Source: Adiantum capillus-veneris
Lineage: Eukaryota > Streptophyta > Polypodiopsida > Polypodiales > Pteridaceae
NCBI GenBank assembly: GCA_014529385.2
Contig: CM043968.1
Coordinates: 24,122,513-24,186,512 of the forward strand
Direction: 5' to 3'
Length of the DNA: 64,000 nt
Shown here: positions 9,802 to 19,708 of the stretch, piece after piece
Layout of the letters: every line of letters starts with the position of its first letter
How positions within the stretch are numbered: position 1 is the stretch's first letter
Position numbers and translations under genes: made by a program
Notes under the pieces: model-generated
Told to the model about the DNA's origin: nothing
Database searches by the model: none
The model's input: the letters and a program-made list of their open reading frames with translations, nothing else

Positions 9802-11582
9802 GATCTTACAAATGTGTCAACATCTTGACGCAAAGCTGGCCAGTAGACAAATGCCTCGACCCCTTTCACTGTCACATCAATTCCACAATGCCCAACATAA
9901 GGTGGAGCATGACTTTCCATCAAAATCTTTGGCCGTAATTGTCTAGTAATGCATAACTTTCCATGCATCATGAGAAAGTCATTCTTAAGCATATAGTGCT
10001 CATGATGTTGCCCATCAACAAGCTGGTCATAGATCCTTGCAAAATCTGAATCTTCAGCATATTGTGTCTTCATTTCGTCTAGTTCACAATGGTACGGTAT
10101 TGACACTACTAAAATTTGGGGCTTTCGTGACAACGCATCAGCCACCACGTTCTTTTTCCCTTGCACATGCACAATCTGAAAATGGAACATTGACAAGATG
10201 TTTGCCCATAGCATGTGCTTCTCAGATAGCTTCTCAGACAACTTCGTCTGAGTGAGAAAATATCGCAAGATTTGATGATCCGTTTGGACAACAAAATCAG
10301 CCCCTAGCAAATACTGTTTCCAACTAGTGAGGGCATGAATTACTTCCAACAATTCTTTCTCATAGACTTGCAAGTTTCTTTCAATCTTCAAAAAAATTAG
10401 GCTCTCATATGCGACTGCTCGGCCATTCTGCATTAGAATTGCACCCACACTATGGCCACACGCATCACACTGAACCACAAAAGGTTTCGAAAGATCTGGC
10501 GAAATGATTACCGGATCTGAAGTCAGCTTCTCTTTTAAGTGTTTGAAGGCTAAAATTTCCTTGACTGTCCACTTGAAAATAAGTCCTTTTCCTTGCAGTG
10601 CATGGAGTGGAGAAGCAATCTCAGCAAAATTTCGGATGAACCTCCTGTAGTAGGAACATAAGCCTAGAAAGCTTCGAATGTCATGTACGGACTTCAAGTT
10701 TGGCCATGACCTAATTGTTTCCACTTTGGCGGGATCCATGCATACCCCATCCTTTGAAACAATGTGCCCAAGGAAGTGGATCTCTTGCAAAAAGAATTCA
10801 CTCTTCTTCGCATAAATGAGTAGCCTGTTCTTACGTAACTCATTGAAAACTGCAGTCAAGTGATCCCTATGCTCCTCTTCGGACTTTGAATAGACAATCA
10901 TATCATCAAAGAAGGTACCCATGAAGTTTCTATGTGGTCTAAAAATTATGTCCATCATTCTATTAAAAAGACCAAATGGCATAACAAGAAACTCATAGAG
11001 ACCAAATGTTGTCCTGAACGCAGTCTTATGAACATCTTCTGGCCTAATGCGTATCTGATGGTAGCCACTCTTTAGGTCTATCCTTGTAAATAATGACGCT
11101 CCCTCAAGCCGATCAAGAATGTTATCTATTCTCGGTATGGGGAACCTGTTCTTGATGGAATTCTTATTCAAGGCGCGATAGTCAATGCACATGCCCCATG
11201 AACCATCCTTCTTCTGCACTAGGAGTACAAGCGAACAAAAAGGGGATGAACTAAGCTGGATCAGTCCCTTCTCTAAAAGTTCGTTGACCCGACTCATAAT
11301 CTCTTTATGTTGGGCTGCACTAACCCTGTATGGTGGTCTATTCGGTGGACTAGAACCTGGCACAAGATCTATGGTATGATCCTCAGGTCTCTCAGGAGGT
11401 AACTCCCCTGGCAAAGAGTCCGAAAAACAATCACTGAAACCACTCAAAAAAGTTGACATGTCTTTATCTAAGGTAGACAAATTAGATACAACTTCAGGTA
11501 CTTCTTCGCAAAAATCAAGTACACAGAAAGATGATTCTTTATTACAGATGAAATAGTAGAAGCAGAAACAACTGAAACACAC
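9783..11582 (-). pseudogene. Element A reverse transcriptase, RNase H and integrase zinc-binding domain
   Basis: A 599-codon open frame. RT shows IDYRALNK (133-140), [15 protein letters not shown] (165-179) and the catalytic FFDDM (224-228). Between MPFGL and FNRMM the six residues present in element B (TNAPAT) are missing, an 18-base in-frame deletion in the palm. RNase H has CDACG (372-376), YEKELLEV (407-414), QTDHQ (433-437) and ADALSR (481-486). A four-residue duplication LSEKLSEK lies at 448-455. The integrase zinc domain ends RSCLVCQ (593-599). The first 20 or so codons are out of frame relative to the true protease-RT junction, so the first ATG is not a natural start. Confidence 0.92.
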
Positions 11583-12124
11583 TCGCCCTTAAGCTTTACA
11601 TCAAGGACATGAGTCTTTCCTCTATGTACAAGGGTAGTCTTTTTGTTGTAAGTATCCACCATAGCATGCAACCTGTAACACCATGGGATACCCACTAAGA
11701 CATCACAACCCTCAAGTGGCATAATATGAACTTCTTCCACATCCACATAGCTTTGAATGTGCAGACGAAGCTTCCCCAAAATGGGAGTAACAGGCTCTGA
11801 ATGACCTGGGCATGCCAAACCTGCTTCCCCTGTCATACCCACCTCCTCTGCACGAATGCCCAATTTTGATGCCAATTCTGGTGATATGAAATTTGCACAG
11901 GCTCCTGGATCAAAGAAAACCAACACTGTCTGGTCTCTAACTTTGCCCCAAGCTCTGCACAGTTCTGTGGCATCTATGTTTGGCCGGTCTCCAACCAAAT
12001 CTGGGACAAGTCCTGCACTCGGCTTTGGCTTCTTCCCTTTATGGTCTGACTTGTCATCCTTATCCTGTGACTTCTTCTGTGGGCATTCATTTGCAAAGTG
12101 TCCTTCCTCTTCCAAATGTAGCAT
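11468..12124 (-). pseudogene. Element A gag CCHC tail and aspartic protease
   Basis: Starts in a broken zinc knuckle (EEGHFANECP, first Cys pair lost to an indel near 12115), then a basic spacer and the protease. The active site reads FDPGACANFIS, where gypsy proteases usually have D-S/T-G, so the catalytic triplet is altered (DPG). ILGKLRLHIQSYVD and CDVLVGIPWCY follow as in other plant elements. The frame then shifts near 11515 into the RT frame. Confidence 0.8.
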
Positions 12125-12139
12125 TTCTTGGCCTCTCTA

Positions 12140-13616
12140 AGCGCTTTCCTTTCTTCAAAAGTTTTACCAGAAAAATGCCTTTTTTTGTCCTTGTCCTCGT
12201 CCCAAAGAAGATTTAGACTGCTTCTTGGACGTATCAGCTTCTTCCTTGGAGGGCTTGTTTGTGGGAGGCACAGAAGGCTTTGCTGCAACATTGCCCTTGG
12301 CTGAAAATTGTTTGCCTTGGGACCCTTTCTTGTGGCTATTAAATCCATCGGAATCTCCCTTCAGCAGATTGTTGGCCACTCTTGCATTCTCAATCAACTG
12401 AAACATATTCATGACAATAGTCTTTGTGCAGTAGCCCTGATTTTCTTGGGCAATCCGCAACAGTACTTCTCAATCTGTTCTGACAATGGCACAAATCTGT
12501 AAGAGGTGATTGGCAACAGTGCGGCCCAAAACTGTACTCTTCCAGATTCGCACACTGTTTAGCATTCAACTCGTGCCATTCTGTCATCACATCCACTTCA
12601 AAAGCGTTTGTCAGTCATGCAAGCGCAAAAAGCTGTTTGAATTGGACCCACGTTGTTGGGACTTTGCCCTAGTTCAACAATGCGGTCCACCATTGAAGCA
12701 CATTCCCTTTCAAGAAAGTGGCAGCCTTGCGTATCTTCGAAGACTCTGTGAAGTTTCCTCCAGCATAAGTTGCATCGAACTGTTGTATGAAGGTCAAAAG
12801 CCTTCAATTGATCCTCAGTTCCTTTGAAAGTTTCAAACTTCACTCCTTGCCCACCTTCCTTGTAATCCTTAGGTTGACTCAAAGGAGCCACGTTGTCATA
12901 AACAGGTGCTTGCAAAAGTGGTGCTCCACGATTGCCCATTCCAGCACTCGCATCACCAATTTTACCTGTCATATCTGCATTTTGGGCGTATGGCTGCGAA
13001 AAACCAGCCATACCAAATTGTGTTCCAGGCACTCTAAATTGACCATAGGCACCCCGAAATCCTAGTTGGACACCCATGTTCGCGTACATAGGGTTGTCCC
13101 GAACACATTCCCTGACATATAACCTGTGGAAGGTCCAGCCATAGCTTGAAACACTGAACCACCTCCAAAATAACCAGGATAAGTATTAGGTAATGGAAGG
13201 GTCTGACGCATAGCCTGTTCATTACTCCCTTGACCATTCACAAACGGTTCCTGTCCGGCTAAAGCAAGTTGCTTTGGATCATTGGACACTGCTAGTTGCT
13301 CAACCACATGGGCTTTCCCTCGAGCATCGTGAGTCCTCTGCGCATTGGAAATCTCCTTTTCCTGCAACGGCTCAATCATGCCCTGTATAGGAGGCTCAAA
13401 CCCCTGTGTCGGAGCCTGTAAGAACTCCTACATCCTTGGCTTGCTAGTCAACTGCCGAAACATGTCCTTGCAGCAACGCAGTTGAGCTCTAAACAACCTG
13501 TCCTCCTCTTGAAGAGTTGAAGGAACTTTCTCTGTGCCATGTGAGGAAGATCCCTCTTCAGGTACTTGGTCTCTCTTCTCTACCATAACGACAAGCTCAG
13601 TGTTGCTTTCACCCAC
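12140..13616 (-). pseudogene. Element A gag, fragmented
   Basis: Open pieces at 13428-13616, 13062-13379, 12598-13089, 12390-12596 and 12164-12460 lie in different frames and together cover a gag-sized region ending at the zinc knuckle. The N-terminal part is Gly/Pro/Gln-rich with low complexity. Assignment rests mainly on position between primer site and protease. Confidence 0.6.
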
Positions 13617-13655
13617 AACAATCCACGTTGTAATTTTTGAAGAAAAAGTGACTAT

Positions 13656-13671
13656 CCCATCGATGGAACCA
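13656..13671 (-). other. Element A primer binding site, unidentified tRNA
   Basis: Directly after the LTR end (ATTATA on the minus strand) comes TGGTTCCATCGATGGG. It starts with TGG as a CCA-complement must, and would pair with a tRNA ending CGATGGA-A-CCA, but it is not the initiator-Met site used by the other elements here. Confidence 0.6.
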
Positions 13672-14990
13672 TATAATCGGCATGTACAACGTAGAGGGCG
13701 GTACTATTTCAATTACCTGTTAACTTTACACATAGCAATGAGAAGGAAAGAGAGCACAGATGTGTCCAGCGACTAGAATGTCACTGCGCACACGAGACCG
13801 ACACCCTGTAGGCCCCAAAGACTGGCGCCCCTTTCGGTATTTCTTTATTCAATTTAACGTAGACGATCCGACCATTTAGTACAAGCTTTCACAAAGCTGT
13901 TCAAACCTAGCGAGGGCTGCAAACGCAAGTTTCCGACCTGATTTCGGCAATATAACAGCGCAAAAACCCCTATAGGTCAAAAGTACCTGTCTAGGGCGGA
14001 TTCCCTCGCTATCTGGAAGCTTTCTGGTGAGCTGCTGTCACAGAAATTTAGCGGGCTGTAATTCTCTGTTTTTCACTGCCGGGTGCCCAAAAGCCTATAC
14101 ACACATCCCAAGGCTCTCACGAGGCTCCCCTGGTGTTCCCTTGGAGTTTAGGTGCAAAACCCTAAACCTGCAGAAAAACACAGCAGACTATACTTCCCTG
14201 TTTCGAATCGTTTTTAGCGGAGCGAGCACGTCTACGCGTGTCCCAAGGGCTCGTGCACGCAATGGGACAGTTCCCCTATGAATTGGACGAGTTTTCATGC
14301 GAGAAACTCTCCAAACTCGCAATCTTTCGCGATGGAACTGTGCGTACCTATGGGGGATTAGCAATTAGCTAATCCGGTTCTTGTTCAAAAGGCTCTTGCC
14401 TTGGCAAACGCGCATAAACCCCCAGAACTGTACATATTCATCTGAGTAGCCCAACTAGTAGGGCATTACCATATGTGCCAAAGGGGAGAAAGAGATGCAT
14501 GAGAGCAAGTCATCGCACTACATGAGGCAGAGGAGAAGGCAAGCTTTCAATTAAAGCTATAGACCTGCACCCACTACTCACACACACACACTGTAGGTCA
14601 ATGAACCAAAAACCAGCCTCAAAATGGGCGCCCCCTCTTGCTGAGGTGTCCTGCAGGCTGCTCTCCTTCTGCCAAGTGTCCACTTTGCCCCTTTGAGTTA
14701 ATTCCCTAGTTCCCACTGACTTATAAAGTTGTAAGTGACTTTCCGAGTGGCCCAGACTTCATTTGGGCACACAGGCTTCCATACTCATCAGAATTCAGTG
14801 CCAACTGGCCCGACCAATCCTAAACTGACCGACCCAAACTCCCGATGTGAGAAACCTATTCGGCCGCGATGTCCACTTGCACCTTTTCAAAAGTTCCGGA
14901 GAAAACAAGTATAAATATAAATAAATAAAAATATCTAGTACTTATTTACGGAAGGCAACAGGAAAAATAGACCTCGACCTCCTGGTGACA
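13672..14990 (-). repeat. Element A 5' LTR (1319 bp)
   Basis: Direct copy of 6981-8320. The right end GGTGACA is followed by ATTAC, the second copy of the target duplication (14991-14995). Confidence 0.9.
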
Positions 14991-15230
14991 ATTACCAATC
15001 AGGTGAGGGCACTTAAAGAAGGCAGCCCCGATTCCAACAAAAGTCCAAGTTCCAGTCGAGACCTTCTCGACACCACTCCTCGTGGTGCCCAAGCGGAGAA
15101 GAATTCTAGGAATGTTATCAATGAAAAAGGGAGCTTCTTTTGGTTGTGGTCAGACAAGCCACCAAATTAAAGATTGCCCTGCAAAGTAGGAAAAGAAACC
15201 ACAAGGACGCCCTTCGTATCACATTCATGA
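14991..15230 (+). pseudogene. Decayed retrotransposon gag, 3' part with broken zinc knuckle
   Basis: Begins with the right target duplication ATTAC (14991-14995) of element A and resumes the gag gene interrupted at 6980. Around 15125-15180 a CCHC knuckle can be seen in two frames: its first half has Ser and Trp where two Cys are expected (SFFW), its second half reads CGQTSHQIKDCPAK after a one-base shift. No protease follows; the sequence soon meets the truncated end of LARD-2. Confidence 0.5.
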
Positions 15231-15902
15231 GATCTCCGCTAGCTATGAATTTGTTCAAGTTGAAATTCATCATTTAACACACAGTATCTTCTCCGTTTTC
15301 CTTGCAATGAATAGATCTCCTAAGGATCGTACGCCCATAGATGATCAAGCCAATGTCGAAGATATCGTGTACTGCAGCAGTCATCGAGAGACCGCACGGA
15401 CCACCACCGGATGGTATCCTGGCAGGAGGTAACTTCATCCTCTGGGAAAAACGCAAACCATGTGGCTGCTATCCACCCAAAATCGCAACTGCGAGGTGAT
15501 GAAGACGCTACCGTCCAACAATTATCAGCATGCTTGTACGCTCCCAACAGGGTCCGGAGCGGAAGGCCGTGTGTCGTAGGCAAGATCTGGTGGAGCAAAG
15601 CTGAGCGTTGCCCCCCCTCTGCTGCAAAAAACGCTGATGCACCCCAAAATGCTAATGGAAGGAGGAGGTTTTCCACGACGAAATTGCCCAAAAACAATAA
15701 CGTTGGCAGCCAGAAGCAAAAATGCCAGGTGTAAATGCAAAAATGCAGGTTGAGGTGAGGTCCTCCGCGACAGAAAAAACACTGATTTCCATCGCTTGCC
15801 TGGTGCATCTCGCAGATTTGTGCTCCTTTTACAGAAACGCTGGCTGTTGCTGATCCCTTGGGTAGAGTACCCGTTGTTGAAGGTGCGTCCTCAACGCTGG
15901 CG

Positions 15903-15933
15903 ACTGATACCATGTGGATTGGCGTCTAACATC
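15903..15933 (-). other. LARD-2 primer site with 22-nt insertion before it
   Basis: Compared with LARD-1, where the primer site abuts the LTR, LARD-2 has 22 extra bases (15912-15933) between LTR end and TGGTATCAG. Read on the minus strand they include TGTTAGAC, the LTR start word, and end in CCACA. The site itself is degenerate after TGGTATCAG. Confidence 0.55.
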
Positions 15934-16105
15934 ATGTGAGAGTGAACGTGTGTGGAAGCGTGAGAGGAGAGGGGAGAGAGAGAGAGAGAGAGAGAGAGAG
16001 ACGGTAGAACACAAACCACCGGTGTAGGAAAGAGGGGGGGTGATCAGTCCCCCCATGACTACCAGAACAAGAAGACCCGTACAATGCTCAGATGATAATG
16101 AAATG
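15934..16105 (-). repeat. LARD-2 LTR, downstream part, with (GA)n
   Basis: Minus-strand match to the last 165 bases of the LARD-1 LTR, including a GGGGGGCTGATC-like stretch and a CT run (plus strand (GA)n 15974-16000). Ends at the AAATG target duplication of element B (16101-16105). Confidence 0.82.
16101..16105. other. Element B target-site duplication, left copy (AAATG)
   Basis: AAATG precedes the left LTR of element B and recurs at 23802-23806 after the right LTR. Confidence 0.92.
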
Positions 16106-16170
16106 TGTCACAAAAAAATACGGAAGCGTAAACTGACTTTTAATTGTACTTCAAATACTCAAGAGAATTG

Positions 16171-16202
<32 letters not shown>

Positions 16203-17615
16203 GCTTGACATTTCATTGGGGACCAGAAGATGGGCTGGTCCCCCCCCATAAAGAGAATATCTTTATTACTAAGGGAGAATCTTTACAAGCACAAGAACAG
16301 GGCAATAGCCCGTCCTCTATTCTTTCTTTCTGCTTCTGACTAAGAGAGTGCAAACGCTACTCTCTGAATACTGATAGGATCTTCCCTCTGCTATGAGATT
16401 TTTGGGAAGCTCTCAAAAACGAGAGTCTATCTTCCACAAAACTCAACGGAAGCTCTCAAAAACGAGAGTCTACCTTCCGCTAACTTAGTCCCTTTATGCA
16501 TAATTATTCCTGCAACAAAAACAAGGGAGAAACACGCAAAATGCACGCACAAATGATTGCTGTAATTTTCTGCACATAATCTGAAAATGTTACCTGAGCA
16601 CCTTCAAGAGCCGAAAAAGAGACCTTTTCCGCGATGGAATTACACGAAACTTGGTGTACGCGTAGTGTAGGTAGAGAAGAACTAGATTCTATATGTATTT
16701 TGCTGAAATTCAACCTAAAGGAGGTGATTAAGGGCTGAAAACAGGGAATTTACAGCCACCACACTCTACGAAGAGAGTGCCTGCTGCAACTTCTCGCGGT
16801 GAAACCTCACCAAAAGCTGTCTATGGCTATGAGAGCCCTTGTTCTAGACAATGGGAGCACGAGGCCACCACATATGTCACAAGGGGCTGCTCTCAAGCTT
16901 CCATGGAGGGCTCCAATGCGTAGGGCATACTCACAATAGGGGGGGTAGGAGCACTGCCAACACTGAAAATGGGGGAGTAGGGCCTCCTAAATAGCCATCA
17001 GGGAGAGGGGGTGCTAGGAAGAGAGAGAGGGTGAGAGTGAGAGAGTTAGTTTGCATTGGTATGGCACACTTACTTAATAACTTTAAAAACCCTTCAACTT
17101 TCACTTTTAAAAATCCCTAGGCTATTAATGAAATGTGCAAATCAACTCACAACTGCACACACAGATGCTACTAATGAAATTGTTAGCTGCTCCCCAGCGC
17201 AATGCCCTACCGACATTGCTCTTGCATTACCTATTCGCACTTGTCCGGTCATTTGGTCAGGCATAGACAATTTAAAAATACCTTAACTGACTTATCCTAA
17301 GGCCGTAAAATGATTCAGGCCTTAGGGTTATTATTCTAAGGACCCCATCTCATTCCTGTGCTTGCACTAGAGCGCGTAATTTTCTGAGCCTGAAATCTAA
17401 GGCTACTATCTACCCCTTCATTGAGGACCCCTGATTTCCCAATCGCTAGGGCTTCAGGGTATTTTCTGCTAGGGTCTCCCTGAGGTGCACTGCCCCAAAC
17501 TTGGGCGCACCTGAGGCCCCAGAACTGCTAAATCTTTTCTGATGTGCACACAACTAATTAGATAATTCTTTTCTCGTAAATAAATTAATTATTTACAAAG
17601 TCTGACTTAGTTACA
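16106..17615 (-). repeat. Element B 3' LTR (1510 bp)
   Basis: Plus-strand ends TGTCACAAAAAA and GACTTAGTTACA. It is nearly identical to 22298-23801. It contains a (GA)n tract (about 16171-16198) that is four bases longer than in the partner LTR. Short open frames such as 16504-16713 (minus) recur in both LTRs but have no domain. Confidence 0.95.
16405..16478. repeat. Two tandem nested hairpins in the element B LTR
   Basis: The unit GGAAG-CTCTC-AAAAAC-GAGAG-TCTAY-CTTCC occurs at 16405-16435 and again at 16448-16478. Inner arms CTCTC/GAGAG and outer arms GGAAG/CTTCC pair with each other. The same pair is present in the other LTR (about 22593-22666), with one substitution. Such elements could act in the LTR RNA. 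Confidence 0.7.
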
Positions 17616-18130
17616 TCCCTCTTGGTTCTCTACAGTTGACCTCAATTGTAGAGCGTCAACATAACTGTGCAAGATATCTGGGTAGTCCTTAAGATCGGAC
17701 TCAGTCATCCACTTTGCATCTAAAGGAGTGTAATTCTTGAACTTGACTAAATACTTTCGACGTAGACTCCCCGACTTGAGTTGTCTCTCCGAGTGGTGTA
17801 TTATCTGTTCAGGTTGAAGGAGTTTCTCAGTCTCTTCGACTTCTGGAGAATCTTCGTGTACTGGCGCCACTGGAGGAGGTCCAACATACAGTCGGAGGAG
17901 ACTGACATGAAAAGCATTATGGATGCGCCAGTTAGAAGGCAAATCCAATCTGAAAGTCACGTCATTGACTTTATCTGTAATTTTGAAAGGGCCGTAAAAT
18001 CTATGGAAAAGTTTGACAACTTTCCCTTTTCCGACTCGCTTTTTCAATCTAGCTTTCTCAAACCGAAGCAGGACATATTGTCCTTTTTCTAGATTGAGAT
18101 TCCTTTTGTGCTTGTTTGCTTTTCTCTTCT
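17607..18130 (-). pseudogene. Element B integrase C-terminus and chromodomain
   Basis: Open from about 18130; the first ATG is at 18047. It holds GQYVLLRFEKARL, HRFYGPFKITDKV, WRIHNAFHVSLLRLYVG and a chromodomain PEQIIHHSERQ...RRKYLVKFKNYTPLDAKWMTESDL. The frame ends with TAA formed by the first bases of the 3' LTR, so coding runs to the LTR edge. A frameshift near 18130 separates it from the integrase core. Confidence 0.88.
17616..17627 (-). other. Element B polypurine tract
   Basis: Read on the minus strand ACCAAGAGGGA directly precedes the LTR start TGTAACTAAG. It overlaps the end of the coding frame. Confidence 0.7.
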
Positions 18131-18711
18131 GTTGCTCGAGTACGAAGAATCGCTTGCTTTAATTGTTGATGGGCAATATCAATATTGCGCACAAATTCAT
18201 CTGCGGCGAAGATGTTTTCTTTGGTCACCATAATAGGAAGTAAGAGTGGCTTCCCATAAATAATTTCGAAGGGAGCTTTACCAGTTGAGGAATGTATGGT
18301 ATTATTATACACAAACTCAACTATTGGTAAGTATTGTTCCCATTCGGATTGTCGTTCCGAAACATAGCACTTGAGGAGATCTAAAATAGTGGCATTAGCG
18401 ATTTCGCTTTGACCATTTGTTTGAGGATGATAAGCTGATGAAAAATCAAGCTTAGTTCCCAAGTTTTCGAACAATGCCTGCCAAAATAGACGAGTCATGC
18501 GGGGATCTCTGTCACTGACAATAGTCTTTGGCAATCCATGGTGTTTAAAAATCTGAGCTAGAAATATTCTAGCCATGTGATCAGTTTTGATCGTCTTCTT
18601 TACTGGAAGAAAATGTGCTTGCTTACTGAATTTGTCTACTATAGTCCAGATTGCATCATTTCCATTCTTGGATCTAGGAAGATCCGTAATAAAATCCATG
18701 GCAATACTTTC
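18058..18711 (-). pseudogene. Element B integrase core
   Basis: The DDE triad is intact: D in MDFITDLPRS, D in IVSDRDPRM and E in PQTNGQSE, with 35 residues between the last two. NNTIHSSTGKAPFEI follows. A TAG at 18712-18714 just upstream replaces the Trp codon of the usual PWESIAMDF segment. The catalytic core itself is undamaged. Confidence 0.92.
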
Positions 18712-19146
18712 CTATGGCGTGTTAGGCACAGGGAGCGGCTGAAGCTTGCCATAAACTTTATGTCTGTCATATTTTACTTTTTGGCAGACTAAACACTCAC
18801 GTACATGTTTTTCAATGTCCGCACGGAGTGTTGGCCAAAATAAATACCTTTCAAGGGCACTAGTGGTGGAAGCAATTCCCCGATGCCCGGCATAAGGAGA
18901 ATTGTAGGCTTCATCCATCACCTTCTGTCGTAAGTGCTGAGCTATGCATATTGCTTGTTGACGATAGAGCGTATTATCCCTAATGGAATAAGGTGGCCTT
19001 GAGTGACCAGCTTGAAGATCTGCCCAAATTGTGGCGAAGTCTGGATCTTGAGGATACATCTCGCTGAGAGATTCTAGTTCCTCATGATAAATTGTTGTTA
19101 GTGCATTGATCTTTTGGACGCCTAGAGAGAGCATCTGCAACTGCAT
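18712..19146 (-). pseudogene. Element B RNase H end and integrase zinc-binding domain
   Basis: Contains the H2C2 zinc domain: YAGHRGIASTTSALERYLFW followed by VRECLVCQK. It lies one frame away from the RNase H upstream; the shift is near 19110, just after ADALSRRP. The frame ends in the TAG at 18712. Confidence 0.87.
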
Positions 19147-19708
19147 TCTTCGTTCCAGAAGTATGTAAAATCTGAAAATGGAACATTGAAAGAAAGTTGG
19201 CCCATCTCATCTGCTTTTCTGATAACTTTCTCTGTGTGAGAAAGTAGCGAAGACTTTGATGATCTGTCTTGATAATAAAATCAGCTCCTAATAGATAGTG
19301 TTTCCAAATGGAGAGAGCATGAATTACTGCCATTAGCTCTTTCTCGTATATGGAGACATGCAACTCTGCATCTTTAAGGCGCCGACTTTCATATGCTATT
19401 GCGTGACCCTCTTGGTTCAAAACTGCTCCTACACAATCTCCAGATGCATCGCAGTATACCTCGAAAGGTTTGCGAAGATAAGGGACGGTGAGAACAGGTC
19501 CGTGACTGAGTAGATACTGATACTTAAGCTTTTCGAAAGCTTGTTTTTGTCCAGACCCCCAATGGAATGGAATCCGCTTCTTTGTCAGGTCATGGAGGGG
19601 ACTTGCTATCGCGGCAAAAGCTCGAATGAAACACCGATAATAAGAACAGAGGCCAAGGAAACTTCGTACATCATCTACTGTAGTTGGCGTAGGCCATTCT
19701 ACAACTGC
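19082..19708 (-). pseudogene. Element B RT thumb and RNase H
   Basis: Same frame as the large RT frame, separated only by TAA 19709-19711. Shows VRSFLGLCSYYR, SPLHDLTKK, then RNase H motifs VYCDASG, YEKELMAV, KTDHQSLRYFL and ADALSRR. RNase H removes the RNA strand during reverse transcription. Confidence 0.9.

Larger units (their letters stand above)
6981..14990 (-). mobile_element. Element A: full-length Ty3/gypsy chromovirus, minus strand, defective
   Basis: Two direct LTRs (6981-8320 and 13672-14990), a 5-bp target duplication, a primer site abutting the right LTR, and in order on the minus strand gag, CCHC knuckle, protease, RT, RNase H, integrase and chromodomain. Order RT-RH-IN and the C-terminal chromodomain place it in the Ty3/gypsy chromoviruses. 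At least three frameshifts and two stops in gag-pol, plus a six-codon loss in RT, make it non-functional. It is inserted in an older gag gene. LTRs on the minus strand run TG...TA rather than TG...CA. Confidence 0.92.

Noticed and set aside
9557-9828. Plus-strand frames opposite the integrase and RT of elements A and B
   Set aside because: They are shadows of minus-strand coding regions with clear catalytic motifs.
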